Counted from the stretch's first letter, positions 49,112 through 60,889 are shown. The stretch: DNA of 64,000 bases from Watersipora subatra (GCF_963576615.1 NC_088716.1:4588001-4652000); one strand, 5' to 3'. Numbers and translations are program-made. The notes: a model not told the origin generated them from the letters alone.

Positions 49112-49260
49112 CTTTCCAGCCCTAGTTGTCTTTGTAGTTAGTATCCTTGTTTCTTCCTTTGGAAGCGCTCAGAGGCTAAATGGTTGTGGTAGTTCAGAAG
49201 GATTGCTTGTGTCATATAATCTATCTATAGTCTTTTATTTATCACATATAAACATCCTAT
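49112..49260. other. Right inversion breakpoint zone
   Basis: The pol frame extends upstream of 49111 through LTTKTTRAGK to an in-frame TGA near 49182. Somewhere here BEL sequence gives way to host DNA. The precise junction cannot be set without a reference copy of the element. Confidence 0.6.
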
Positions 49261-49435
49261 TTTAAGCCATTTTACTTGCGTGAAACTACACGATGAACCA
49301 ACTATTTTTTCTTGCTGGTATATTTTACAGAAACTTCATTTCAACTTACCAACTATGACTAGTGTAATCAAACCATCGAGTTAGGGTTGATGATTCTCCA
49401 GGTCTATACACTTATCTAGATTGGTACTTGTTCTC

Positions 49436-49693
49436 ATGCTCTCTCTCTCCCCCCTTCTCTCTCTCTCCCCCCTTCTCTCCCTCTCTCTCCCCTTCTCTCT
49501 CTCCCCTTCTCTCTCTCCCCTTCTCTCTCTCCCCTTCTCTCTCTCCCCTTCTCTCTCTCCCCTTCTCTCTCTCCCCTTCTCTCTCTCCCCTTCTCCCCCC
49601 CCCCTTCTCTCTCTCCCCTTCTCTCCCCCCCCCCCTTCTCTCTCTCTCCCCCCCCCCCTTCTCTCTCTCCCTCTCTCTCCCTCCCTCTCTCAC
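49436..49693. repeat. Pyrimidine tract with a CCCCTTCTCTCTCT minisatellite
   Basis: About 255 bp of almost pure C/T on the plus strand. The unit CCCCTTCTCTCTCT is repeated many times, with C runs up to about 12. Lies about 250-300 bp from the inversion breakpoint. Reading frames through it are artefacts. Confidence 0.95.
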
Positions 49694-49699
49694 TAAGGG

Positions 49700-52600
49700 A
49701 GAGATTTCTGCCCTATTCCTTTTATTGCCTGACAGTTCCGATTATGGATTAACAACTGAATAAATACCTCCTAGCTAATTTATTTTCTCTACATGGGATT
49801 CTATCGATGATTTTTGTTTTAGATGGAGAGTTTTCTGTTGCCTGTTTGTATCACCAAGGATGTTTGTCTGCATATCTTTGGAAGGGATGCTAGGATACTT
49901 CCTTCAAGGTATGTTTCTGCTGGTCTTTAATTTAAAGTTACTCCCTACTGGCTGGTTACGTCTTCAATGTTTCAGTCTCGTCAGAAAATTCGATATATCA
50001 CTCACTTACACGATATGGCTGTTTCATGGGATGTAGATGTGTATCTTGACTCAGTGTACCCATATGTTGCTTCTCACTCTCCATCTGCCTGAACAAATAT
50101 AAGCCCTCACTCATTTCAGCTTGTCAGCTTTCCAGTCTTACAACTTCTATTGTTCTCTTGTTACTCCTTCAGCTGTTTAACCTGCCTGAGCTCTTTGCTA
50201 AATGTTTCTTTGTCTACTTGCGTTTCTCGCTAATTTTTGTCATGTCCAAATATGTATTTAGTTTTTGAGCTATTTGCTGCATGCACTTATATTTCGCTAG
50301 TATTTAGTTTCGTGAGTAGCATACCAAGTAAAATTTCGCTGCTACTAAATTTCGCAGCTCTGATGAGTGCGAAAATATTGTGGCGCTTGCTGCCATTTGT
50401 CCTTGACGAATATTTGTTAACTGACTTAAACCTTGGCACGTGTCCAAACATTTGCATGAAAAAAACTGACTGATTGTTTTCCAACTACAAAGGTATCTGC
50501 TAACAAATTAGCTGGAAGTCTGCGTGCTGAACTGTTGCTTACTGAGTGATTATAAACAACTGCCAAGTTGTTAGCTTTGAACAAGTGAGAATTAAGAAAA
50601 CTTAATGGTCCTGACACGCAGTCCGAATTTTGGTACCAAATACCTCTCTTAATATTTTCTTCACAATATTCTTTTTTAATCCATTTTAGATAGTAGAAGC
50701 CTTTCCTATTTTTATGCATTTATAATTGTTTAATAAGCATTTAATTTGCATGTTAGACTTCATAAAGCATTTTAAGCAATGTTACATGGCCTGCCTGAAC
50801 TAACCATACTAAACCAGCCACTGAGTGATTTGTGACACCGCTACAGTAATTAGTATGTAAACCAGAACTATATCGATGAGCTCAGTTTGTAACACATGCC
50901 ATCAAAAGAAAGGAAAATTCAACATACCATTTCAATTAAAAGTTGTGAGTTTCGATTTGGAAACTACCAACTGTCATGCTGCCAAAGTTTTTTGTGGTAA
51001 TAAAAGTCAACTCAATGAATGTAATCCAGAGCTGGAAACAACATATGAGAGTGACCACAACAATCGACTTTTTGAGGCCAGTATAAGGACAAGCTGAATA
51101 TTTCCTTGCATCTTATTGTTGAATAAATTATTTTTAGCCTTTTCACATTTCCACAATTAATTCAAATTGTACTAATAATTAATATTATGAAATCTTATGT
51201 AAACTTACTAGTTGCTAACATTACATTTACTAAGGTTACGCAAGTTTTTAATAAGAGCAAGTATGATTCCTGTGTTCCCTTTTTTCCTAACACTCTCCTT
51301 TGGTTTTGGGATAGCACTATCCTTATTATAATAAATACCAAAAATATTAGTTTGAGTTACTAGCTCTTGTTACTCAAATTTATTGGGTACAAGAACCTTG
51401 CGTCAACTAAGTTACCTGTCAGTGTTTATGAGCTATTTTAAATCTTGAGCAAATGTGTAGTGTAAGAGATAAGGGATGGTTTTCACCAATCAATTTTAAC
51501 TATGCCTCAAGTTTTCCAATATTTGAATTGTACCTTGGTCAAACAATCACAAAATAAAACAACACTTTCATTTAAAAGTTGGATGTGGAAATGTTGTAAA
51601 TGTTGATTCAAAATAATTTTTTTTTGAAATACTTTTAATTAGCCGGGCAATGCTGGGCCTTTATCTAGTAGAATATACTGTATAAAATCAGATGACCTAA
51701 AACTCTCAAGTATAAGCAAAAGTCTGCAACAGCATGACAGCATATTTCATAACTGTTCTATCACAAAGAAGCAATGTTGAAATTGTCAACAGATATATTA
51801 TATCTGCATGTATAGGTATAAAATATAGAGACAGTGGTGAAATAACTTAGGCTATATTACACTTAGGTAAGTAAAGAAGTCCTACAGTTGATATACTTGT
51901 TATGATTATTGTAGAAGTCAGCTGATTAGATATGAATACAGTAATCTGTACCACTTCACAAAGTTACTTTCCATACTAACCTCTGGAGTGGAAAGTCCCA
52001 CAAAATAAAAACCAGTTTTTATTAAGTCCCAGCCAACATTGTAACACTTGAGAACAGCTTCCTAGTTGTTTGCAATCACGATGTAAGTTTGTACCAGTCG
52101 TCATACAACCGGCTTATTTGTATGGTGCAGTATATTCACAATAATTAAAACTGTAGGCCTGCAAGGATTCTAAGAACTGAATGGCAAAGCATGAATGGGT
52201 CAAATTTCAAAGAGACGTATTCAGTACTAGGCCTAAATATCTTTGAGCTAATTTGCACCAAGATGGCAAAATGATAGCAAGCACTAATTAGCGATTGCTT
52301 TCAGATAAACAAGGAAGGGTGGTCAAATGCCACCAAATATTTGAAAAGGTGGTTTTAGTCTATTTCATAAAAGTTATTCTACTTCCATCGTTAGCATCAA
52401 CTAGCTAATTGCTAGGTGACTTCCATATCAATAAACATCGCTCTTTGCAATGTACTACAAATACTGCTACAGTATATGTATCCGGCCACTGTGAACAGAA
52501 AACTACCTGTAGTCATCTAGAGCCAAAACCATACTGCAATGCATCATACTGTACCAAATCGTTAATTTTTCCATCTTATGTCAACAAAACGCCTTTTAAC

Positions 52601-54315
52601 AATAATATAGAATTATGACATAAAATGAAGAAACTCAAGTGATCGCCAATCACCTATAGTTGAAGGGTTTAAGTAGGAGAGCTCACTGTTTACAGTATAA
52701 TGGCTAATAAGCTAATTGTCTTTGTAATCCTACAAAAAAAATCTGTAAAAAGAGAATATGTGTGACTCAACCGTTAATCTTATATAAAACACAAAGTTAA
52801 AGAATGACAAACATACAGTTTCAGTACAAATCTGCTCCATGTAAGGTAACAGAGGTTCCCATGTTATGATCAGCGAGTGAAACTTGAACCATGCAGATTA
52901 CATCAGTAACTTACAGAGTGTTTTTGAATTGAGACTCATCTCAACATTTGTTTAAAAACATTTAAGCTGGTACGGCAAAAACACTGATAAAACTTGGCTT
53001 TATTTGTCATAAAATATTAAACATCCCAAAAGCCTCTTCTATTTACATTAAAAATATGACAGGATATCTGAGAAAAATCTTGAAGTATAGCAGCCTCTTT
53101 AAAATAAAATTATAACAATTATTTACTTATCAGTGTTTTGTGAGTTATTTGATAATTATAGAGATCTGTGTAGATCGTTTGACTTCCAGAGGTTCTCATG
53201 AGACATTATACTTGTTTGTAACGCAAATTGGCTGTATTTAGTTCTGTATGAAAACATAACAGAGCTACATGTTTGTTAAAGGTTCTATTTCTTATGCTTA
53301 GCAATACAAATAACTTATAAGTCTCTGCAGAGCAAACAGAAATAGCAATCATTTAAATTTAACTTGCATTGAAAGCAGAACAGGAACTACTAGAGATTGC
53401 CAACTTTATAAACAAGTTTGCTAGGAGGTTCTAGCAGCATCTGAAGATAGAGTGCTTCAGCTTTCAATTTTTGTAAAAATGAAAAGGCAACAAGTGATTA
53501 TAGTGCCATATAGATTTGCTTTATGCGATTCTGTCCAATTTAAAGAAGTTGTTTCATAAACAAGCTTTGTTACTGTATAAAGAGATAAAATAACACTTAC
53601 AATATAACTAATAATAGAGCCAATCTACAGCAAAGCTAACTTTGAAATTACATGAATAAAATGTGTGTCTTTTCACGGCAGCGGTCATTCAAACGATATA
53701 ACTTGACTTTATGACTGAATCTCATTTCATATAAAATAAATATTTTATTAGGAACAACTCTCTATTTCTTAAGAAAATAAACAAAATAATTAGCTCAATG
53801 AATCTAACAGTATAATATCACAACAATGACTGACTAGAACATAAGATAACAACAAAAATATATCACATGAAATATGCACAAGTACACCGAGGTGAGTGAA
53901 ATATCTCTGTCAGTGATTGAATTTTATACCAATGATAACATATTGTTCAGTATGGACATACACATAAAATGCTAAATCGAGAACAGACAGAATAATAGCC
54001 TTGGATAAGCATCAAACAATGTGAGCTGATTTGCTGTGGATGAGTATTGACACACCCTGCAGGTGTTCATAATGAATGTAAATGGTTGTTGATTGAATGA
54101 GGTGTCATACATCCTGGCAGTAATAAACACAAATTCATATAAAATATAGATTGTTCGTTAGAGATTACTTTCTGAAGATTAAATACACAAAAATATAGTT
54201 TAAATCCAAAAAGAATATTTTCGTATCAGTTAATATAATGATGGGGATTGCCGGACAAATATATAAATTACAGATATACCTATTTACTAGTAGCCAATGA
54301 GAGAGTCTGTTACTA
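49700..54315. other. Intergenic region, mostly unrecognised
   Basis: About 4.6 kb between the breakpoint and the 3' end of the kinesin gene. It holds a Helitron-like 3' end (to 51668). Short open frames, for example 50426-50719 minus and 50876-51097 plus, show no recognisable domain or splice partners. On the minus strand an AATAAA (53744-53749) could serve as the kinesin polyadenylation signal about 570 nt after its stop. Confidence 0.4.
51540..51668 (+). mobile_element. Helitron-like 3' terminus
   Basis: GGAAATGTTGTAAATGTTG is followed by the palindrome GCCGGGCAATGCTGGGC, TTTAT, CTAG and T. It aligns with the last about 120 bp of the copy ending at 12845. The 5' end was not located. Confidence 0.45.
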
Positions 54316-54473
54316 TCACGATTGTGTCCTATTTTTGTTACCCAATTGCGATTGAATTTGTCCAGCTAGCAGAGGGTTGAGTGCGTACAGCCAATCAAAT
54401 ACATCCTTCTCATCTAGTGATTGGATGATGTAGCCTTTATAAGGGGTGATTATGGAAAATGTATTCTGTACAC
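54316..54473 (-). CDS. KIF1A/B homologue: Kinesin-3 (KIF1/unc-104 type), last coding exon: C-terminal part of the PH domain
   Basis: A 158-bp coding exon with acceptor TTGCAG, phase 1 in, ending at a TGA (54316-54318). It encodes [20 protein letters not shown], then [20 protein letters not shown] and a short basic tail. This is the end of the pleckstrin-homology domain of KIF1-type motors (known form NTFAVCT...[14 protein letters not shown]). The PH domain binds phosphoinositides on synaptic-vesicle precursors and other cargo. The protein ends only about ten residues after the domain, as in UNC-104/KIF1A. Confidence 0.9.
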
Positions 54474-55431
54474 CTGCAATATGTATAACAGCAAACTAGG
54501 ACAAGCGTGAGAGCAGTCTATAGTTAGTTGCAGTGTTGGTAAAAACTATGATGATTGAATCATCGTTAATAACTCTAGCTACAGTAGACACCCCTATAAT
54601 ATAGATAATCCGGTCCCAAGACATTACAGAGACTTTACTGCATGTGGGGGGAGGTAAAATACATGTGAATAGCTTAATTTAATTCCAAATCTTCTAAAAC
54701 TTTTAAAACTCGCCACTCTGGCTCCTCAAAATAAGAAAGTCTAAACTTATTTTCTAAATTCATTCCCGACCATGACAAGTATACTCGCATATTGATCATC
54801 GGAAGGCTACCAATGCAGGTTAGCTCACCTTTGAATTTTCTTATATTCCAATTATGACAATTTTTTGTTGTAAAAGAAAATTTTTGATTGGTATGAAAAA
54901 ATTTGTAAAATTACACATTTTTACATTTAAATCACTGTCAATTTGAATCAATGTTTTCCTTTTCTTCTCCAAAACAGTTTCTACCCTATAAAAACTTTGT
55001 ATATGTCTAAAATGAAGTGAGAAAGAATAAATAAATATATAAAATATACCAGCACAGATATCCTTATGCAACACTATCTTTCCCATGTGTGGTAAGAAAA
55101 AAGTACAAGTTTGAGAGCTTGCACCGGCTTCCCGTTGTCCATTACATTAATACGGTTAATTTTATTGAGCATTCTTTGGACAACGCTGTCACTACCATAA
55201 AATTCCTAAAGGTCATTGGTGATGTTGTCAATTAATAAAATAATAATAAAATTAAGTTACTACATAATTGCTCAAAAAATCGCAAAAATGTGCATACGAC
55301 AATCGACCATAGATTTCGCATAAATGAGCATATGGCAATGAAAAGGTTAAACTATCAACAATGCATAACAAAAATCTGAACAGCGTGAATAAATATAAAT
55401 TTAAAAATAGAGACAAATGAGTGAATCTTAC

Positions 55432-55549
55432 CAAGTAACTGCTGTTGATCATCACTGCACTCAATCCTAGCAGTGCTCAGATTGATAACAGCTCTCTCTA
55501 CACAGTCTTTACTTCCGGAGTAGAGAAACAGGTATGGTCGTCGAATCAC
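55432..55549 (-). CDS. KIF1A/B homologue: Kinesin-3 (KIF1 type), PH-domain exon
   Basis: A 118-bp exon with acceptor TTGCAG and donor GTAAGA, phase 0 in and phase 1 out. It encodes VIRRPYLFLYSGSKDCVERA and VINLSTARIECSDDQQQLL. The RRPY-x-F-x-Y, VERG/A-INL-T-A and SEDQQ-type signature of KIF1 PH domains is clear. The family Asp-Pro (KDPVER) is Asp-Cys here, and the usual Tyr after Glu (VEYSEDQQ) is Cys (IECSDDQQ). Confidence 0.93.
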
Positions 55550-55824
55550 CTGCAATTGATAATTATTACTTATAATATCATGGTTAAGTGGTGAGTAAGT
55601 TGAAGTATAAACAAAAATATATAAAATACAAATGAAAACTGATGATATACTCGTGACTGTTGAACACGGTTGAACATCTGATTGTGAACATGAATACATG
55701 AGGCTGACTCTCCGATGATAGGGGTTTGCATACTACATTAATGCATATAAGGCAGATAATGGATTGAAACATATCTACAGAAGACACTCCATAACTAGTA
55801 TATTAGTCAATACAAAAAACATAC

Positions 55825-56038
55825 CACATGACATTTAGACCACTTGTTCCTGTGGTGGGGCTGGTCAAATACATTGATGAAGCCTTTTTTAGAGATGATT
55901 GGGTTGGGAAATATCTCTTCTGTGTCTATGATGAGCTGATGACTTGCTTCCCCAACTGAACTACTATCCGATGACACAGTATGCATGCTACCACATGACA
56001 TAGATGCCTTTTTACGTTCATCAGCATTCGACATAGAT
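55825..56038 (-). CDS. KIF1A/B homologue: Kinesin-3 (KIF1 type), exon entering the PH domain
   Basis: A 214-bp exon with acceptor GTTTTAG and donor GTATGT, phase 2 in and phase 0 out. A Ser-rich linker (SSDSSSVGEASHQ) and an acidic stretch lead into IISKKGFINVFDQPHHRNKW and SKCHV, the first strands of the PH domain. The join to the next exon gives CHV-VIRRPY, matching the family pattern of aromatic/hydrophobic-VV-RRPY. Confidence 0.9.
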
Positions 56039-56418
56039 CTAAAACATTAGTATATCAACTGATAAGCTACCTTTAATTCTAATGGCAAAATAGAAAACTA
56101 TCTCTAACTTATTGAAGAGTCAATACGTAGAAAGAGTCACACCCATAGTGACACCAACCAAAACTTCACTTGCTAGAAAATGTTTTGGACAATTATTAAC
56201 ACCCTGTTCAAGGAACACAATGGTTTACAGGTTTCAAGTTTTGTGCTTTCATGGCTTGTCATGTTAAGCATTGTCAAAATTTAGTCGAAGAGAGTAAATG
56301 TCTTACAAATTATTATCATCATTTTAAATGAACAAGTTTCCACTAGCAGTAACTACATAATCACTTCAACTAACAACTCCTCAAAAGGAAAAGCATTTCA
56401 AGTTAAAGGGATGTTTAA

Positions 56419-57293
56419 AAGTTGACTTGCAACAAAATTCACATTACAGTTATTTGGTATCCAAAGATTCACTATGTCTTACTCTGTTGTGTTGTAAGTA
56501 CCAAATATGTGGAAATGTGATTACAAGCTCTTAAAAGCTCAAAAACGAAAAGCCGCCATAGATTGGAATTTCTTTATTTCGATGACAAAACCACGAAATT
56601 TTGTTATTGTCTTGTCACGTATGTTCTCACGCGAATTGAAAGGCCAATACAAAAATCAAAATAAAACTTATCGTAGTACTAGTTTATGACAAACCCTTCG
56701 GGTTTTACCAAAGACCCCGTATCAAATATAGATGCTCGCTACTTTACAATTTTGTTTCGGCCTGGTCTAATTGGCAAGTCGTAATCTGATCGTGTGACCC
56801 AATACTTCGCAAATAATTTCTGCAGCACTTTTCAATTATCACAAGTGACCAACAGGCTCGGCATGATTATCAGATAATGATATGTACTCCTTCAAGCTAA
56901 GGCTAAAAAATTAAACGAATTTTTATGGTAAGTTATAACATATCGGTACTAAAAGTGACAGCATTACAATGATGATAAAACAGACGCGTAAGAACAATAG
57001 ACATAGTTTTATTGAATGCGTGAAGTATATTTGTAAAAATATTTCGACGAATAAGGTTGCATGAAAGTGTAAACAGAAACCCTCTCTCACAACTAATCAC
57101 ATTTGAGCCGTTTTGGAAAAAGGAATCCAAACTATGGCGGTCTCATGTGGCTGCGATTAACTGTTCGTTTTTAGCTTTTAAGAGCTTGTAATCACCTTTC
57201 CACATATTTTTCACCTACAAAACAACAGAGTAAGACATGGTGAATATTTTCATATCAAATAACGGTAATGTGAATTTTGTTGCAAGTCAACCT
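56419..57293. mobile_element. Long-TIR non-autonomous DNA transposon (MITE-like), copy 2
   Basis: About 875 bp, TTAA on both sides, in an intron of the kinesin gene. Begins AAGTTGACTTGCAAC and ends with GTTGCAAGTCAACCT. The arms pair over at least about 120 bp, and the whole element aligns end-to-end and in the same orientation with 25272-26169 (shared GACCCCG, GATGCTCGCTACTTTACA, TTTCTGCAGCA blocks). No transposase motif. Confidence 0.8.
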
Positions 57294-58173
57294 TTAAAGA
57301 TAATAAATTTAGTTGCATGCTGGGTTGAATGCTATTATCAGCACTGGTTACAACAACAGTGATTGGGATATGATGTCATTTAGAAACCTTATCAAACAGT
57401 ACCGCTTAATAAAAAGCGTCAACTAAATAATAAATGATTTAGTTGAATAATATAATTAATCAGTTTCTATAATACTGTAAGTATTGGCAGTTAATTAAAT
57501 TAAATCTTTTCTAGAGGAAACAAGAACCTTCTTATACAACCTTCTCTAGCAAAGCCAGCTTGTTAGGTTACAAACTAAACAGGTATGGTTTGATCAAGGT
57601 GATATGAATCACTATTAAGCAGTGATTGAAACTATAATGACTGTGATTCGCTAATCAAAGTGATTATATAAACCATAAGTTAACACATATACACAGATCC
57701 TGAATGCTACAACATGTAATAGTTATTGATAACTAAACTGTACCAACCTTGCAGTGCCAATACCAGAAAGACTAAAACTATAATAGCAAATTTAGCAACG
57801 GTACCTAGCGCGGAAGTATTGATTGACACAACAAGTATTGAAGTACAACAAAGTAAAAAAATACAAAAAAAACAATTAAATGCTCAACTTAAAAAGTTGT
57901 ATAGACAGAATAAACTAACAGAACTACAATAGGAACAATACTACACGATGATAAAAATTGTGATAATAAAATATTAGTTATCTATTCAATCAATACAATG
58001 ACAGAACATAGACATGAGATAAACTGACCAAATATAATACAGCTATTTATGCTATGAATTATTATTGTTATCATGTTGAGAATGCCTACACATTCATTGA
58101 AAACAGAACTTTTTATGGAAGAAAGTAAACAAATATTAGGGTACATGATTGTGGCACTTTATGACCGACTCAC

Positions 58174-58305
58174 TTGGAAAGCCCTGATACGACAGAGCTG
58201 CTCGGTGTGAGTTTATCTGAGTCTGAGCTAAAGCTCTCACTAGAGTCTGACTTCCTCATACACCAGCTGGATGAAGCAACACCGGAACTCATCAAAGCAA
58301 TCACC
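58174..58305 (-). CDS. KIF1A/B homologue: Kinesin-3 (KIF1 type), Ser-rich linker exon
   Basis: A 132-bp exon with acceptor TTTCAG and donor GTGAGT, phase 0 in and phase 2 out. Its reading frame joins in phase to both neighbours. It encodes VIALMSSGVASSSWCMRKSD and a Ser/Asp-rich run. This corresponds to the variable linker before the PH domain in KIF1 proteins, where sequence is poorly conserved. Support comes from splice sites and phase rather than sequence. Confidence 0.75.
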
Positions 58306-58411
58306 TGAAAGTAAGACCACAACTTATCAATGGTACCATTTGGTTGCTTTTAGCAAAAAATTCCAAGATAGACTTGGCATGTCAATCTAATCTAAATGTC
58401 CAATAGTTTAA

Positions 58412-59081
58412 CCCTTTCACTGCCATAGCTGCATAAATGCGTTTTCGTTGGACGACTGCCGTAGACGCATTATTGCGACTTTCCCAGAAATTACATAGTT
58501 ACCTAATTTACTATTCGTTGACAACATAACCCACAGTCTTTAAGACTTATGAAATTGACAGTGTTGTACGAAGACTTGTCTATAAAATTAGTCTAAAATA
58601 ACGAAGCAATTTTAAACCTTTGTTTGAGAATTTTTAATTTAAAAACAAACGCTTTTTGTGTGAGTTCATTAATTACCGCGCGCGTCAGAAAACAGGTAAT
58701 TAGTTATGTTGATGACATTATAGCCAATTCAGATTTTCGTGATTATACAAATAATTAAACCAGCAGCACTGTGTCTGATAGTGGTGAAAGTAATAGTTTT
58801 TAAGAGTAAGGAACATTATGGAGAATCGCTTTAGCTTCGCATCGATCGTAGCTTTACATAGCTTTATCATCGCACAAAGTATAATAGACCCATTGAGTTT
58901 TTGCATAGCAATGTTTGTTAAAATGTTGGTAAAATAAAATATGTAACACAAATGTTCTAGATAGAGATTGAAATTGGAAAAAAATAGTGTTAGCATAGCA
59001 TGAAGAAGTATTGGCCATTTTCGGTAAAATGGCTGGCACTAGGCAGATACCCGAATTAGTACATGGTTGGCAGTGAAAGGG
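58412..59081. mobile_element. piggyBac-like MITE
   Basis: About 670 bp flanked by TTAA on both sides (58408-58411 and 59082-59085). Both termini read CCCTTTCACTGCCA inward, as in piggyBac-superfamily elements (TTAA target, CCC-starting terminal repeats). The interior has no transposase motif. Lies in an intron of the kinesin gene. Confidence 0.8.
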
Positions 59082-59802
59082 TTAAATGAAGATACAATAT
59101 ATTTCAATCGAAGGAACACATTTTTGTGAAGCCAACCTAGCCTACAGAGATGAGTGTAATCAATTTAAAAGCCAAACACAATTTTGCCTTGAGGTACACA
59201 GGCTTACTTCCAATGAATCATACTATCGAGTTTTGGAAATATTTAGCTATTTTGCTAGAAAGATAATTGTATTCTGTATATCAGAAAATTCTTCTTAATA
59301 AGATGCAGAGTTTAAACAATTAACGACTTCAGCAAAACAGGTGATGAACTTCTTATTTTCAATAAGCTATCTACGATGTATTAGATTACTGAAACTATCT
59401 TTAGACCATTCGATAAGACTTTGATCTACTTAACAAATGACTATAGAATATAGTGGCAAGAGAGAGACAGATCATTCTAGTCAACATTGTGGTTTCTAAT
59501 ATGAGTTCATTTCAGATAAAATCATGAATAAAACGACAGCTTTCACAAACAGTGGGGGACAGGAAGTGAAGGTGCAGCACCACTGCATCATATATGATTG
59601 ATTTAAAAGTCATGAGTTTTATGGAAGGTAGCTTGAACACCCTTATGAGAATCGGATTTGATTTTTGTGATAAAGCAACCACCATATTATGCCTATGAAG
59701 TCATTATTAATACTCACGACGGAACAGAAACTCAATTAAGATATACAACAAACAAACCGGGTGTCGCGCACATGGAATACTCTGAAAGACAGTAAAATAT
59801 AC

Positions 59803-60012
59803 CTTCATCGCAAGCTGCTTGTTAGACTCATTATCTATTACACTCATGTCAGCACTGTTTTTTGGACTAACACCACGTTTGTCCGCTGTATCACAACTGC
59901 TAAGTGAACTCGTCTCTGAGGTACCTCCTTTTCCCGGTTCTCTTGGACAAACAGGAGCAGCCCGTTCCTGAACCTTTTCTCGCACTAGAAATGTGTGTCG
60001 TACTTTTTCAAC
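59803..60012 (-). CDS. KIF1A/B homologue: Kinesin-3 (KIF1 type), stalk exon
   Basis: A 210-bp exon (70 codons) with acceptor TTTTCAG and donor GTATAT, phase 0 at both ends. It starts VEKVRHTFLVREKVQE, matching the conserved KIF1 segment EVEKVRH-x-LLLREKL, then a variable Ser/Gly-rich linker and NESNKQLAMK. It follows directly on the 63092-63237 exon, whose end completes the same conserved segment. Confidence 0.9.
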
Positions 60013-60454
60013 CTGAAAAAAATAGGTCATCTTAAGTGTTTCAAACTGCAAAACACATGATTATGTAGAATAAATAAATACAAAGGACTGACACGAGGAA
60101 GTGAATTGTAAATGTTGTCCCTGTAAAATAGTGGGTCATAAATACCAACAGAGAGGTGATTACTCTTGCTACTCACGAGGCTTTAAGCATAACAAATCAT
60201 CTCAACCAATTGTATTATTGGTTCAGCTTTTGGTTGACTGTGTACCCAGCCACTATATAATGAATTTGTTTGAGAGAAAGACCTTATAGCTCAGCAAGAA
60301 TAATCACTCCGTCAGTGCATAAGAAAATGTACTCGAAGACCGGAAAGGTTACTTGAACACAGTTTTATTTTACTTAACAACGCATTAATACCAATAGTTT
60401 CACAACAGAACATTTGCTAAACAAAACTAATAAACTAAGAAACCCGTATTTAAC

Positions 60455-60530
60455 ACTACCTTTATTTAAATGCCACCTTTATTTGAACGCCACCTTTTAT
60501 TTGAATGCCACCTTTATTTGAATGCTACTA
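60455..60530. repeat. Short tandem repeat of a ~17-bp unit
   Basis: Four to five imperfect units of AATGCCACCTTTATTTG in a row. A shorter version occurs at 11060 in the related dispersed repeat. Confidence 0.75.
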
Positions 60531-60870
60531 TTGGAGAAGGGTTGAAAAACATATGGCCACACTTCAATTGAACACCACTTCTATATGACTGCCGATACTT
60601 GATATTCTTCATCTTTACAAACCCGTAATAAAAGGCGATCAGTCGAAAAGCGTTCCTCAAACCGTACTAATAATGACTCGATTACATCAAAAGCAATTGT
60701 TTCTGTTTGTATTGAAGTTCAATCTATAACTCAAAAGCTTTACGCTTTTTTTATTAAAACTTTGAAAGGAACGCCATAAAAATAATTAATAATTGCATTG
60801 TATCAGGCTAATAATAGTTCTGTGTTTAACACGGTCTTGATACTTTGATGCATGCTAAAAGTTTTCCTAT
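60480..60870. repeat. Dispersed repeat shared with 11.05-11.36 kb
   Basis: Same orientation and block order as 11050-11360, with an extra insert of about 60 bp near 60530. Noncoding; termini not resolved. Confidence 0.55.
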
Positions 60871-60889
60871 TTGCTATGAGTCTGTCTTA

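Noticed and set aside
49412-49763. Ser/Leu/Pro-rich and Arg/Glu-rich ORFs
   Set aside because: Artefacts of the CT minisatellite.
58854-59039. Small ORFs inside the piggyBac-like MITE
   Set aside because: Lie within the non-autonomous element, with no transposase motif and on the strand of neither arm consistently.
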